The notes beneath the pieces are model-generated. The model saw only the letters and a program-made list of their open reading frames with translations, made no database searches and was not told the origin of the DNA. Both the position numbers and the translations under genes were made by a program. From contig OY763325.1 in the NCBI GenBank assembly GCA_963667315.1, forward strand, positions 1,488,001 to 1,552,000: a stretch of DNA of 64,000 nucleotides, in the 5' to 3' direction. Source of the DNA: DAINPP01 sp963667315. Its GTDB lineage: Bacteria > Thermotogota > Thermotogae > MWEM01. Shown piece by piece: positions 37,101 to 45,005 of the stretch (the first letter of the stretch is position 1; the number at the start of each line of letters is the position of its first letter).

Positions 37101-38537
37101 AGTCTTTTCACCAATATCATTTATTTCTTTTCCGAATGAATCAAATATTCCTACAAATCTAAAATACTCAAAGTTTAAATTCAAATCTCGAATACAAAAT
37201 TTTTTTTGAACATTGCCAGAATTTCTTACTTTAAAAATTACTTTAGACTGTAAAAATTGATTTGTAAAAGGTGGTAATATCGGAAAAAATTCTAAATCTT
37301 TTTCATTCGCCTTCTCACAACAAAAATTAATTGTAATAACATCATAATCTTTTATTTCCCCTTGATGTAAATAAACATTTTTATCACATATATGGACAGA
37401 AAGAACATAATTGAAACCGTCTTTATATTTAAAGTCAAATCCAACTTTCTTCAAATCTATTCGATAATCTTGCACGAAATTTTCTTTAATTTCTTCTGGC
37501 TCACTAAAAAAAGTTATAGGTTTGGGACTGTCTTTTTCTGAAAATTCATGCAATTCACATATTATTTGTTTGTTTTTGATTTTTTTAACATAAAAATCCA
37601 CAAGAATTTCATTTTTAGTATTTATTACATATATATTTTCTGCTAACAGCTCCCATTCTTCATTTGGTGAAATATCAATACATACATCAAAGTAATGTTT
37701 CACAGAACTTCTTAGTTCGTTGAAATTCAAAATTTTTTCTTCTTCACTTTCATTAAAATATTCAACTTCGAAATTTTGTGGTTTTGAAGTTCCTTTAAAT
37801 TTAATTTTAAAATCTTTATAAGTCAGAAGAACTTTTCGTCCATTTTTTATACAAAGTAGCCCACTTTTATGCATTAAAAAACCATCTAACTCATGGCTAT
37901 CCTGAAAAGCGCTACACTCTAAAAATGCTTCTTCTGATTTCAAGTAAAAAGCTTTTAGTAACTCTTCCAAATCCAGCAAAGATTGATTTGGAAGACCAAT
38001 GATTTCTATTTCTTCATAATGCCTATCTTTTTTATGTTTATAGATTTCTAATATTTTCTCTAAATTAAAATTTACTGGGTTATGAGATTGGATGTTTCTT
38101 ACTTCCCTTAATTTATTTAGAATATTTTTAATATCAACTTGAATATCATCATTTTCAGAATTTTCTCCTAACTCTTCAATCATTACCTTAAGAAAGTCTC
38201 TTCTGCTTAAATTTCTTCTCTTAAAGTCAATGAATTCTTTTAAGCGTTTATTATTAAAATCAATATTTTCATCAAAAGAGCTATTTTCAGACAAAAACAC
38301 AAAAATCGGAAACAAATGAAGTATGAACTCAAATGTTTTAGATACAAGATTGAAATAGCTCCCTATACTTTCTTCGTAATCATACTTATCATAATCACTG
38401 TCTATTTTAGTTCTGTTGAGTTCTTGAATTTTCCTGAATTTTTTTTTCACTTCAGTAAAAATAGATTCAATTAATTTCAATCCATATTCCATCTCACAAA
38501 TAAAAGCGAGATCATCATTTTGTCCATCAACCATCAT
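34143..38537 (-). CDS. Family A HEPN-like/STAND NTPase-TPR protein A6, divergent
   Basis: 1464 aa, with AGGAGGAAATA before tandem ATG codons. It is the most divergent of the series. The N-terminal region has R147-N-I-Q-S-H152. Box H-K-S-G-L-L-C and Ig-like segment with N-S-G-N and RSEDKTYNVG follow. The P-loop NTPase has Walker A GEAGQGKS near 571, Walker B QFDDVHLL near 647 and FYTRTKNNIS, with TDGNLLVLQLL in place of EANPLIL. The FKHHLYEEYW box is reduced to FRYPIYQDI. The C-terminus is a helical TPR-like region without tandem DNA repeats, ending in an Asn/Lys-rich tail. It follows the pseudokinase gene with a 24-bp gap. The preserved P-loop and RNxxxH argue that these two motifs are under selection even in this divergent copy. 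Confidence 0.83.
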   Translation of the reverse strand: MMVDGQNDDLAFICEMEYGLKLIESIFTEVKKKFRKIQELNRTKIDSDYDKYDYEESIGSYFNLVSKTFEFILHLFPIFVFLSENSSFDENIDFNNKRLKEFIDFKRRNLSRRDFLKVMIEELGENSENDDIQVDIKNILNKLREVRNIQSHNPVNFNLEKILEIYKHKKDRHYEEIEIIGLPNQSLLDLEELLKAFYLKSEEAFLECSAFQDSHELDGFLMHKSGLLCIKNGRKVLLTYKDFKIKFKGTSKPQNFEVEYFNESEEEKILNFNELRSSVKHYFDVCIDISPNEEWELLAENIYVINTKNEILVDFYVKKIKNKQIICELHEFSEKDSPKPITFFSEPEEIKENFVQDYRIDLKKVGFDFKYKDGFNYVLSVHICDKNVYLHQGEIKDYDVITINFCCEKANEKDLEFFPILPPFTNQFLQSKVIFKVRNSGNVQKKFCIRDLNLNFEYFRFVGIFDSFGKEINDIGEKTFCLNGYNEKRFFIEIYPTRSEDKTYNVGEIKIIDLEKNIEFKKNLGTLKINKIYESQEFYDREYIKNELSSLCHFKNTNQYHYGIKTIWIKGEAGQGKSRLARELFKTSKEKNYHCAILGFDKEWGKYNQRYVDGDFLIEAGEFEVNLFLNTIKSMRFSGQNRKSIIIQFDDVHLLPKGKIKEIVSFITKINQSEKISSNNYKIPNNIIFVFYTRTKNNISNIESEKVEKIFQMLDEMKPDVFDLNVINVHGDKTLEESDILTMEDLLLSITKDIFRPHTFDLDDEIALKKILKEKTDGNLLVLQLLLEELKKKKLIVWEKESWVINWENPNVFEIPENEDIDDNSLRLENAIKHCFKNSSEIDKYLPTDRYKEIEKPDDLGIIFLLGIFSVIDKKMLNLFKLKYKNDSKLNNMIKVERKKIGNGKNTKVYYSFRYPIYQDICKTEIDLIVKQWNRLKEQIKLMGIEKRDFNKWLKLTKQYLYNELSPEDYKEALLKDNSGEKNFFSLYISVIRKRICNKKELKKIITFKELIGNKALEACAKLADEFYQLKFLFIASKFDRRLYLRKLEEFIIQFLNNQTWKQFDIIHNEIFHYINRIIMNDNLIKFTKTETLTKLHLFTANYFFCSKKYTDAMNSLKFAENSNKKNSKKYRQLYVEIQHRKADVFFSIGDYENATFHYDNALNCYHNFFEEYDKDLNIDKYRKSAILIEISSRIININSEKVKIMSKMPKVTSNKERKKILGLFDKNSKDYDDMVKKLEEQSYHNDLIENLAVVKMNQALLLSANAEYCYEIDEVKSSKKNYEKTFQIFDNIIDNITTKKIKKTVLEKGMKNFFSYYERHRFMDFEHSNIFRYFKEIKKLSHYNIELLEGVLLILNECVSKSSKLHMNNTVENWIDEAISYSKEAYRANPSNEQYINYEKELSNLKETDSKVLIATQNFAKNQRNYNNNPKKNLSDLYEKKDNRKFKQYENLNSVRLIRNDSF

Positions 38538-38561
38538 TATTTCCTCCTGTTATCTCGTTGT

Positions 38562-41015
38562 TCACTCGTAGTATTCTTTTATCTTTCTATTCAGGTGCTT
38601 CAACTGTAAATTGTTCAATTTTTTCCTTATGATTCTTTTTATGATTTTGTATAGTAGCAACCCTCCGGTTATGGCGAGGAGTAATCCTGTTGTTGTATTT
38701 GTCCAGAACAACTTTGTGTTTTGAGATGATGACGCTATAAACCCTGCTATCACACTCAAAGGAGCACCTATGTAGAATGTTATGGGATAAAATCTCTTTT
38801 GAGCAACTGCGAATATGACGGCAACTGCTGTTGTTGATAGAAGTCCAATAATAAGCCAGAGAAAAAACTCCGATGAATAGTTAAAGGATAGTATGATTGC
38901 TGAAACAGCAAGGGATATGATAAATCCTATGATTCCGACAAAAAGAACATCTTGCAGGAAATTCATCAACATAGTATAATTCTTTATGAACACGAGTTTT
39001 TTTAACGGTACAATGATAAACTCGGCTCTTTTTCTGTCATTCAACACTTTTAAATGGTCGGGATATTTATGTTTTATAAGCGGGTACAACAGCAATAGTT
39101 GAAACAAAAGTGCTGCAACAAATGCTATGATGAAGGAATTATTATGTGCAAGAACACTTTGTATGGAGCTGATGAGATAACTGAGCAATATTCCGGGATA
39201 AAAGGTATATGATAGATAATCATACCAGTCATCGCTTTTAATCATGGCAGCAGCTATAGAAATGATACAGGCAATTCCCGTTATGAGAAGTGTTGTTTTG
39301 AAAATCGATAGAAATACAGTAAAAGACTGTATAACCGGCACTATTGATGCAAAAGCCAAACTAATTAGTAAAGCAAATAAGAGAAGAATAAAATTGTCCT
39401 TTATTTTTTTTGAAAATAGCGATCGAATAAATATTTCTGAGGTGTTTTCGAAAAACGGCTTCAATGGGGCATTTTTAACGATGTTATCCTCTATTTTCTC
39501 ATTCACCTTTTCTATTTCCAATATCACACTTTTATCAAAAGAGGAGGAATCTCTGTAGTTTCCGATGAAATGAAGGATATCTTTTTCATTCTTATTCCTT
39601 TTCATGTACTTCAGTAATGATCCCGCCTGCCATCTGACTTTCCTTTCGTATCTGTTCTTGACAAAGCAGGAGTAATAGACAAACTCGTTCAATGACACTC
39701 GTTTAACGTTAATCTTCTTTTTCAAGTGTTTTATTCCCCTGTGATCATCAGAAAGGATTAACAAGCCTTTGTTCTTCATAACCTTTAAACTCTCTATGTT
39801 CTTCAGATAATGCTTGGTTTCAAGTTTTTCTATTTCTCTGATTTTATCCGGAAGATAGTATTTTTTCTGAAGTGTATCAAACCATTTTTTGGGGACAAGA
39901 TCACTTTTTATATTATCTATAAATTCAATAAAGATTTCATATCCGTGAACGGTTATCATCTTTTTTCTCTCGATCAAATCAATCGGAAGATAATAATCAT
40001 CGAACTCGGATAATCTTAGAATTCTTTTTTGATTCAAAAGGAAATCAAAGTACTCATCTGTGTTTTTCTGTAAAGATGGTGGTAGAAAATAATCATCAAT
40101 ATTTTCAAGTAAAACGAGTACTTTCAGAATTTTTGAATATGCTTCAAACTCAGTACTTCCTTCGTTTAAAGCCTCAGAGATTTTGATAATGTAATTGAGA
40201 TGCAAATAGTCTTTTTGAAGCTTTTTATATTGTTCTTCTACAATCTGATCAATTTTCTTTGATTTTAAAAACTGAAAAATATCTTCTTGTTCTTCGTTCA
40301 ATTTCTCATAGCTGAGTTTTTTGTTGAAAATATCCTTCAATTCAGAAATCTTGAATTTTGTACCTTCAAATCCTTTGAATTTTATGACTTCTGCTTCTAT
40401 GTCTTTTGCTTTTTTTTCAATTTCAAGCAATGCCTCTAATAATTTCCTGATCTCTTCCGGTAATGCTTTATATTCCGGTAAATCAAAATTTATTGCACTT
40501 ATTCCTGTGAGGAACTTATAGATTATCTTTCCCAGTGTTTCTCTATCTTGTTGCTGATCACATTCTGTCTCTTTAAGGATATCTATATCTGTATAGTAAA
40601 TGTTCAGCTGTTTATCTATCAGGATATTTTCTTTGCTAATATTGCCATGCACAAGATTATGGGTATGGAGATATCCGAGATTTTCAATCATTGTTTCAAC
40701 GAATCTTATTTTATCTTTTTCAGATAAACCATCGTAGTCTGAATACTCTTTTAAAGAAACCAGGTCATCTTTATATTCTTCTACACAGAATAATTCACCT
40801 GTATCTAAGATGCCACTTGTTAAAATTTCCGGATATGCAGTGTTATAGGTTATGGAAAAAAGAACATATTTGTTAAATTTATCCATATCGTAAACCTTAT
40901 CGGCTAAAAATGTATTCGTTGTTTTTTTTATTCCATCTTCTATGAATACATAACTGTTTTTATACGATAAAGTTGTATTTCTGCTTTTTAAAATTTTAAA
41001 ATTTGATAATTTCAA
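38562..41015 (-). CDS. Pseudokinase fused to multi-span membrane region
   Basis: 817 aa, first gene of the minus-strand convoy. Residues about 20-200 resemble a protein kinase fold, with a helix before the catalytic loop (LGYLHTHNLVHGN) and ISKENILI at about 121-131. The HRD aspartate is replaced (HGN) and the DFG position reads TDID, so catalysis looks lost. Residues about 230-520 are helical and of unknown fold. From about 540 to the end there are some ten hydrophobic segments, then a basic tail. The only plausible start in frame is TTG at 41013-41015. There is no clear ribosome binding site, and a predicted promoter lies so close that the mRNA would have a very short leader. It could be a membrane-bound signal receiver for the kinase cassette on the other strand, but that is inference. 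Confidence 0.75.
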   Translation of the reverse strand: MKLSNFKILKSRNTTLSYKNSYVFIEDGIKKTTNTFLADKVYDMDKFNKYVLFSITYNTAYPEILTSGILDTGELFCVEEYKDDLVSLKEYSDYDGLSEKDKIRFVETMIENLGYLHTHNLVHGNISKENILIDKQLNIYYTDIDILKETECDQQQDRETLGKIIYKFLTGISAINFDLPEYKALPEEIRKLLEALLEIEKKAKDIEAEVIKFKGFEGTKFKISELKDIFNKKLSYEKLNEEQEDIFQFLKSKKIDQIVEEQYKKLQKDYLHLNYIIKISEALNEGSTEFEAYSKILKVLVLLENIDDYFLPPSLQKNTDEYFDFLLNQKRILRLSEFDDYYLPIDLIERKKMITVHGYEIFIEFIDNIKSDLVPKKWFDTLQKKYYLPDKIREIEKLETKHYLKNIESLKVMKNKGLLILSDDHRGIKHLKKKINVKRVSLNEFVYYSCFVKNRYERKVRWQAGSLLKYMKRNKNEKDILHFIGNYRDSSSFDKSVILEIEKVNEKIEDNIVKNAPLKPFFENTSEIFIRSLFSKKIKDNFILLLFALLISLAFASIVPVIQSFTVFLSIFKTTLLITGIACIISIAAAMIKSDDWYDYLSYTFYPGILLSYLISSIQSVLAHNNSFIIAFVAALLFQLLLLYPLIKHKYPDHLKVLNDRKRAEFIIVPLKKLVFIKNYTMLMNFLQDVLFVGIIGFIISLAVSAIILSFNYSSEFFLWLIIGLLSTTAVAVIFAVAQKRFYPITFYIGAPLSVIAGFIASSSQNTKLFWTNTTTGLLLAITGGLLLYKIIKRIIRKKLNNLQLKHLNRKIKEYYE

Positions 41016-41020
41016 AAAAT

Positions 41021-41125
41021 CACAACCATTTATAATATTTATAGGATTTATGGTATACTAAGTTAATCTTTTAAGCTTTATATTGACACAATATTATACA
41101 CTAAAACACAGTATTATGTAAAATA
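41021..41125 (+). promoter_or_regulatory. Promoter block shared with the A7 gene; extended -10 TGGTATACT
   Basis: An extended -10 (TGG-TATACT, 41051-41059) lies about 150 bp before the phosphatase gene. The surrounding block aligns with 52833-52945 upstream of A7. Shared landmarks in the same order are CACAAC, TTTATGGTATACTA, TTAA, AGCTTTAT, GA-x-ACAATAT and CACAG...ATGTA. The 191-bp gap between the divergent genes holds nothing else recognisable. Confidence 0.55.
41038..41066 (-). promoter_or_regulatory. Predicted promoter of the 41-kb minus-strand convoy
   Basis: Read on the minus strand, TTAACT (41066-41061) and TATAAA (41043-41038) are separated by 17 bp. Initiation would fall near 41030, about 15 bases before the TTG start at 41015. 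It overlaps the plus-strand extended -10 at 41051-41059, so the two divergent promoters would compete or be regulated together. Confidence 0.45.
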
Positions 41126-41207
41126 ATCACAAAAGAAAGATGAAAAAATCAAGAACAATGATTTGATATTCTTTAAGAATTCGTTTTAAACTCTATGGAG
41201 GGATGAT

Positions 41208-43103
41208 GTGAAATATATTGATAACAAAATGCTGGATATAGAATTTGATTTTTTTAATGATACAGGATTATCGAAAAAGCATTATGATTTCTCAGGTTTT
41301 ATTCAACCTATCCAGAAATCCGAGATAAACTTTTTCAGATATCTTCCTTCAGACATTTTTGAAGATGTTGATGTTTTTGATTATGGTAAATTTGATTTTG
41401 ATTATTTTAAGATCTATTTTGACAATAAAAAAAAGGAATTGATGGCAAGAAGAGAGTACAATCATCGCTATTTTTTAAATAAGGATCATAGATTAATTCA
41501 CGAAATCCAAAAATTTCTTTGTTTTCTTTTTTTAAAAGAAAAGTCAAGCATACCGGTTCTTATTAGCTATTTGAATAAAATAAATCAACATTTGCATAGA
41601 ATCTATCAAAAACACAATTATTCTTTTGAAACCAGAAAACAATCAAAAAATCAGACAAATGAGTTGTTTTTTGATTTGGTTATTCAGAAGAAAATCAGCA
41701 AAATAATTGATATAACGTACTCAAACATTATAACTTTACAGGAAATTATGGAATACTGTAAGGAGAATAAAAGAAAAGACTGTGTCACATTTACTGATGA
41801 AAAATCCGATTATTTTTTCAGAGAAAGACTTCTGAATATGCTTAAAAATAAAGAGGATTTTAATCAAACAATTTTTGAAACAAATAATGATGATATATAC
41901 CTTAATCAGACAACTTTACTTCCTTTAATTGCTAAGACGATTGTAAATGATAAAGATAACGAACAAGCTGCTTATATTACATCGGATAAAACGCTATACA
42001 AAATCATAATAAGTTCCTATTCACATTTAAAAATAGATCTTACACATAAAGATTCTGATAAAAACCTCTATTTTTTAGCAATGCACAGAAAAAAGCGGAA
42101 ACCAGCTATAACTGTCAATCAAAATCAAATAAAAGTGAAAGATTTAAAATCCAAATGCTCGAAAGAAATCTCAGAAATTGTAAAGATTTCAGAAGATTTT
42201 AATCCTAAAATACTCGATAATGTTCTTGAAGTACTGGATGAAAACAGATATCAAACACTTTCAATGCAAAAGAATCACAGATACTTTGTCATCGGAGATA
42301 TTCATGCAGATGCAACTAGCTTACAACTTCTATTAAAGCATATCTATTCGATCAGTAAAGAAGATAAAACCACAATTATCTTTCTTGGTGATTATCTGGA
42401 TCGTGGTGATGACGATCTGGAAGTTTTAAATATCGTTTTTAAGTTAAAGATAAGGCATCCTGAAAATGTAATCCTATTAAAAGGAAATCATGAAGACTAT
42501 GCTTTTGAAAAGGAAGATATCATCCCTCATTTTCTACCGGCAGATTTTTATGATTTCTATTATGAAACATTCAAAGAGAACGAATTGAGCGAAAAATTAT
42601 TTATAACCGTCTTCTCGAAATTAAAGATATTCTTGAAATTGAAAGATTTGAAAGGGCATGAAATTTTACTTGTCCATGGTGGAATCCCTCAAAGATATTT
42701 CCTTGAGCCATTTTCAACAATGGAAGACATGGTTGATCATTCAAGTGATTTGTTTAAAAAAGAGAAGATAAAAAAAGATATTTTACATTCCTTTATCTGG
42801 AACGACCCAACAGAAGTTGATATGAAAGAAAACCTCAAGAAAAAGAGAGGATTTTTCTCGCAAAAAGATTTTGAATATTTTATGGAAAAATACAATATCA
42901 AAACAATCATAAGAGGTCATGAATACGACAAAAAAAACAATCTACCTTATAAATTTAATTTTGGAAAGGACGGGAAAGAAATCATAACTGTTTTTTCGAC
43001 AGGAAATACAAGTGAATCAACTGGATATAGTCATGTAAAAGGTATTTCATTTTTAGAAATTCTTGGGAAAGGCGAGCTGGAACTAAATTATATTATAAAA
43101 TAG
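41208..43103 (+). CDS. PPP-family Ser/Thr protein phosphatase with unique N-terminus
   Basis: 631 aa. The start is GTG with GGAGGG five bases upstream; no in-frame ATG fits better. Residues about 355-610 contain the full PP1/PP2A-type metallophosphatase signature: GDIHAD near 363, GDYLDRG near 394, GNHED near 426, VHGGIP near 489, FIWNDP near 543 and RGHEYD near 570. These supply the metal ligands and catalytic His, so activity on phosphoserine or phosphothreonine is likely. The first 350 residues match nothing I recognise and may be a targeting or sensor region. It is first in a plus-strand operon with two vWA genes and a kinase, and divergent from the pseudokinase. It probably reverses phosphorylation by the kinase two genes downstream. 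Confidence 0.9.
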   Translation: MKYIDNKMLDIEFDFFNDTGLSKKHYDFSGFIQPIQKSEINFFRYLPSDIFEDVDVFDYGKFDFDYFKIYFDNKKKELMARREYNHRYFLNKDHRLIHEIQKFLCFLFLKEKSSIPVLISYLNKINQHLHRIYQKHNYSFETRKQSKNQTNELFFDLVIQKKISKIIDITYSNIITLQEIMEYCKENKRKDCVTFTDEKSDYFFRERLLNMLKNKEDFNQTIFETNNDDIYLNQTTLLPLIAKTIVNDKDNEQAAYITSDKTLYKIIISSYSHLKIDLTHKDSDKNLYFLAMHRKKRKPAITVNQNQIKVKDLKSKCSKEISEIVKISEDFNPKILDNVLEVLDENRYQTLSMQKNHRYFVIGDIHADATSLQLLLKHIYSISKEDKTTIIFLGDYLDRGDDDLEVLNIVFKLKIRHPENVILLKGNHEDYAFEKEDIIPHFLPADFYDFYYETFKENELSEKLFITVFSKLKIFLKLKDLKGHEILLVHGGIPQRYFLEPFSTMEDMVDHSSDLFKKEKIKKDILHSFIWNDPTEVDMKENLKKKRGFFSQKDFEYFMEKYNIKTIIRGHEYDKKNNLPYKFNFGKDGKEIITVFSTGNTSESTGYSHVKGISFLEILGKGELELNYIIK

Positions 43104-43115
43104 AGGAGGATTTTT

Positions 43116-43799
43116 ATGAGTGATCAGAACATAATTAAAAAGAAACCAAAAGGAAGTACCCCAAAGATAAGAGGAAAGGCAGATATAATTCTTTGCGTAG
43201 ATGCAACCGGTTCTATGACCCCGACAAGAGAAGGGTTAATTAAAAATCTTAACCAGTTTATTGATAACCTTGTTGCTACAAACACCAAAGACCAGGCTCC
43301 TATTGACTGGCGCGTTAAATTCTTTATTTACAGGGACGTAGATGCTGATAAAGTTGCATTTAAAATGGATTGTCCCTGGATAAAGGATGCAGATGAGTTG
43401 AAGCAGAGAATTGATACCGATTATGTTGTAGATGGTGGTGGAGACGCACCAGAAAGCACTCTTGATGCAATATACAAATCCGTCACTGCAGGAGACTGGC
43501 AGCAGGGCAGAACGAAGATTTTGATTGTCTTTACAGATGCAGATACAAAAGAACTTTCATCAGATCCTAAAAACGGTGTTGTACTTACCGCTCAGGAAAT
43601 CAATGCAAACAGTGTTCATGTATTCCTCTTTGCACCTGAAACTAAAATTTATAAAGACCTTGAAAGCAAGGCAAACAACGTTATTTATACCTATGAAGGT
43701 ATAGATTTCAACGCCGGTTTGGGTGAACTTGACTGGAAAGAAATACTGGAAATGGCAGCAAAGACAATTTCACAATACTCAGTCAGTATAGAAAAGTAA
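43116..43799 (+). CDS. von Willebrand factor A (vWA) domain protein, TerY-like
   Basis: 227 aa, with GAGGAGG before the ATG and a 12-bp gap after the phosphatase. After a basic N-terminal tail the whole protein is one vWA domain. The MIDAS motif D29-A-T-G-S33 is followed by conserved threonines and an acidic strand VFTDADT near 141; together these bind a divalent metal. Intracellular vWA proteins of this size (TerY and relatives) act as metal-dependent scaffolds, often beside a kinase and a phosphatase. No signal peptide was seen. It is a paralog of the vWA protein at 45006 and shares a start of the type I-I-K-K-(K/R) followed by a basic linker. It probably assembles kinase, phosphatase or NTPase components. 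Confidence 0.9.
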   Translation: MSDQNIIKKKPKGSTPKIRGKADIILCVDATGSMTPTREGLIKNLNQFIDNLVATNTKDQAPIDWRVKFFIYRDVDADKVAFKMDCPWIKDADELKQRIDTDYVVDGGGDAPESTLDAIYKSVTAGDWQQGRTKILIVFTDADTKELSSDPKNGVVLTAQEINANSVHVFLFAPETKIYKDLESKANNVIYTYEGIDFNAGLGELDWKEILEMAAKTISQYSVSIEK

Positions 43800-43818
43800 A
43801 AGGGGTTGATTTTTTTCT

Positions 43819-44988
43819 ATGATTCTTGGATCTCCCAAAAAAGTAAGAGGTTATGAATTAAAGGAACAATTGAGTATGGGTGCCTTTTGTATCTCATACA
43901 AGGCTGAAAAACGTGGGAATATCTATTTCTTCAAAAAGTATAATTCATTAAAAGACGGAAGTTTGAGAAAAAAATTTATTAAAAACCAGCAATTAATCAT
44001 CAGAAAAACACGCGATTATAACTATTGCGAGAAAATAATTGATGATTTTGAAGAAGGTAATGATTATTTCCAAGTTAAAGAATTCATTCATGGAGTTGAT
44101 GCTGAGGAATATATGGACAGCATTGAATCTTTTTCAGAGATGTTAGACATTCTGATCAAGATGGCAAAGAACATAGAAGAACTTCATAAACGGGATATTG
44201 TGCATCAGGATTTGAAACCTCAGCAGTTTATTGTCAATACAACAACAAAAGAAACTTTTATCATTGATTTTGACTGGTCTATCCCGGAAGGAAACATGAT
44301 CAAATCCGTTTGTACAATCCCGTTTAAATCACCTGAACATGTTTTTGACAGGCAACCGACAAAGGCTTCAGATATTTTCGTTTTTGGTATGATTCTTTAT
44401 TATTTCCTTTCCGGTTATGAAATCCCATTTGTCTATAATTGCAGTGAATACGATGATGAGCTTATCAATTTAAAGATTAAAAATGGTGTTATAGGTCCCA
44501 CATTAAAAGAATTGCAGAGTTTTATCCCGGATTCAATCAGTAACATGGTTAAACAAATGCTCTCTATAAATGCTTCAGACAGACCAGGTATCAACGAAGT
44601 TATAAAAACACTTGAAACAAAAGAATCAGCTTCAGCTGATGAAAAAGATATTATGTTTAAAAGTACATCTGATCCGAATAGCTTTTATCTTGTCACAAAA
44701 GACACAGATTTCGATAGAGAACTGATAAAAAGGTATTTTAAAAATGTTCGGGATTTCGAAGGAGATTCAATCAGATATTATTTTAACAAAGACGGAAAAG
44801 CCATGTTCAAGATTTTTAAAAATAATTCAGGCTGGCAAATCACCGATGTACTTGGAACAAGGAATTACGCTTTAAAAAACGGCAAAAGAATTTCCGGTGA
44901 CACTTTAATAAATGATAATGATACGATTGAGATTTTCAGTACAACCTCGAAAAAGACAATTACTTCTTTTATCATTAATCTGATCTAA
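43819..44988 (+). CDS. Ser/Thr protein kinase with possible C-terminal FHA-like domain
   Basis: 389 aa, 19 bp after the vWA gene. The kinase domain spans about 10-265, with a loose glycine loop (LSMGAFCISY) and a Lys in FFKKY. The catalytic loop is HQDLKPQQ near 128 (catalytic Asp kept, but the usual Asn is Gln). The metal site is DFDW near 150 (DFG with Gly to Asp), and SPE stands for APE. Catalysis is plausible but not certain. The last 70 residues form a beta-rich module with W-x-ITDVLGTRNY, LKNGKRI and TLINDNDTIEI. That pattern fits an FHA phosphothreonine-binding domain, or alternatively a ubiquitin-like fold. Placed between two vWA genes and downstream of a PPP phosphatase, it forms the writer of the cassette. 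Confidence 0.87.
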   Translation: MILGSPKKVRGYELKEQLSMGAFCISYKAEKRGNIYFFKKYNSLKDGSLRKKFIKNQQLIIRKTRDYNYCEKIIDDFEEGNDYFQVKEFIHGVDAEEYMDSIESFSEMLDILIKMAKNIEELHKRDIVHQDLKPQQFIVNTTTKETFIIDFDWSIPEGNMIKSVCTIPFKSPEHVFDRQPTKASDIFVFGMILYYFLSGYEIPFVYNCSEYDDELINLKIKNGVIGPTLKELQSFIPDSISNMVKQMLSINASDRPGINEVIKTLETKESASADEKDIMFKSTSDPNSFYLVTKDTDFDRELIKRYFKNVRDFEGDSIRYYFNKDGKAMFKIFKNNSGWQITDVLGTRNYALKNGKRISGDTLINDNDTIEIFSTTSKKTITSFIINLI

Positions 44989-45005
44989 TTCACTCTGGAG
45001 GGAAT

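Noticed and set aside
38562..41015. Calling the first convoy gene an active kinase
   Set aside because: The catalytic loop is HGN rather than HRD and the DFG aspartate environment is missing, so pseudokinase is the safer reading.
41083..41117. TTGACA...TATTAT as main promoter of the phosphatase operon
   Set aside because: The spacing between the hexamers is about 23 bp, too long. The extended -10 at 41051-41059 is better and is conserved upstream of A7.
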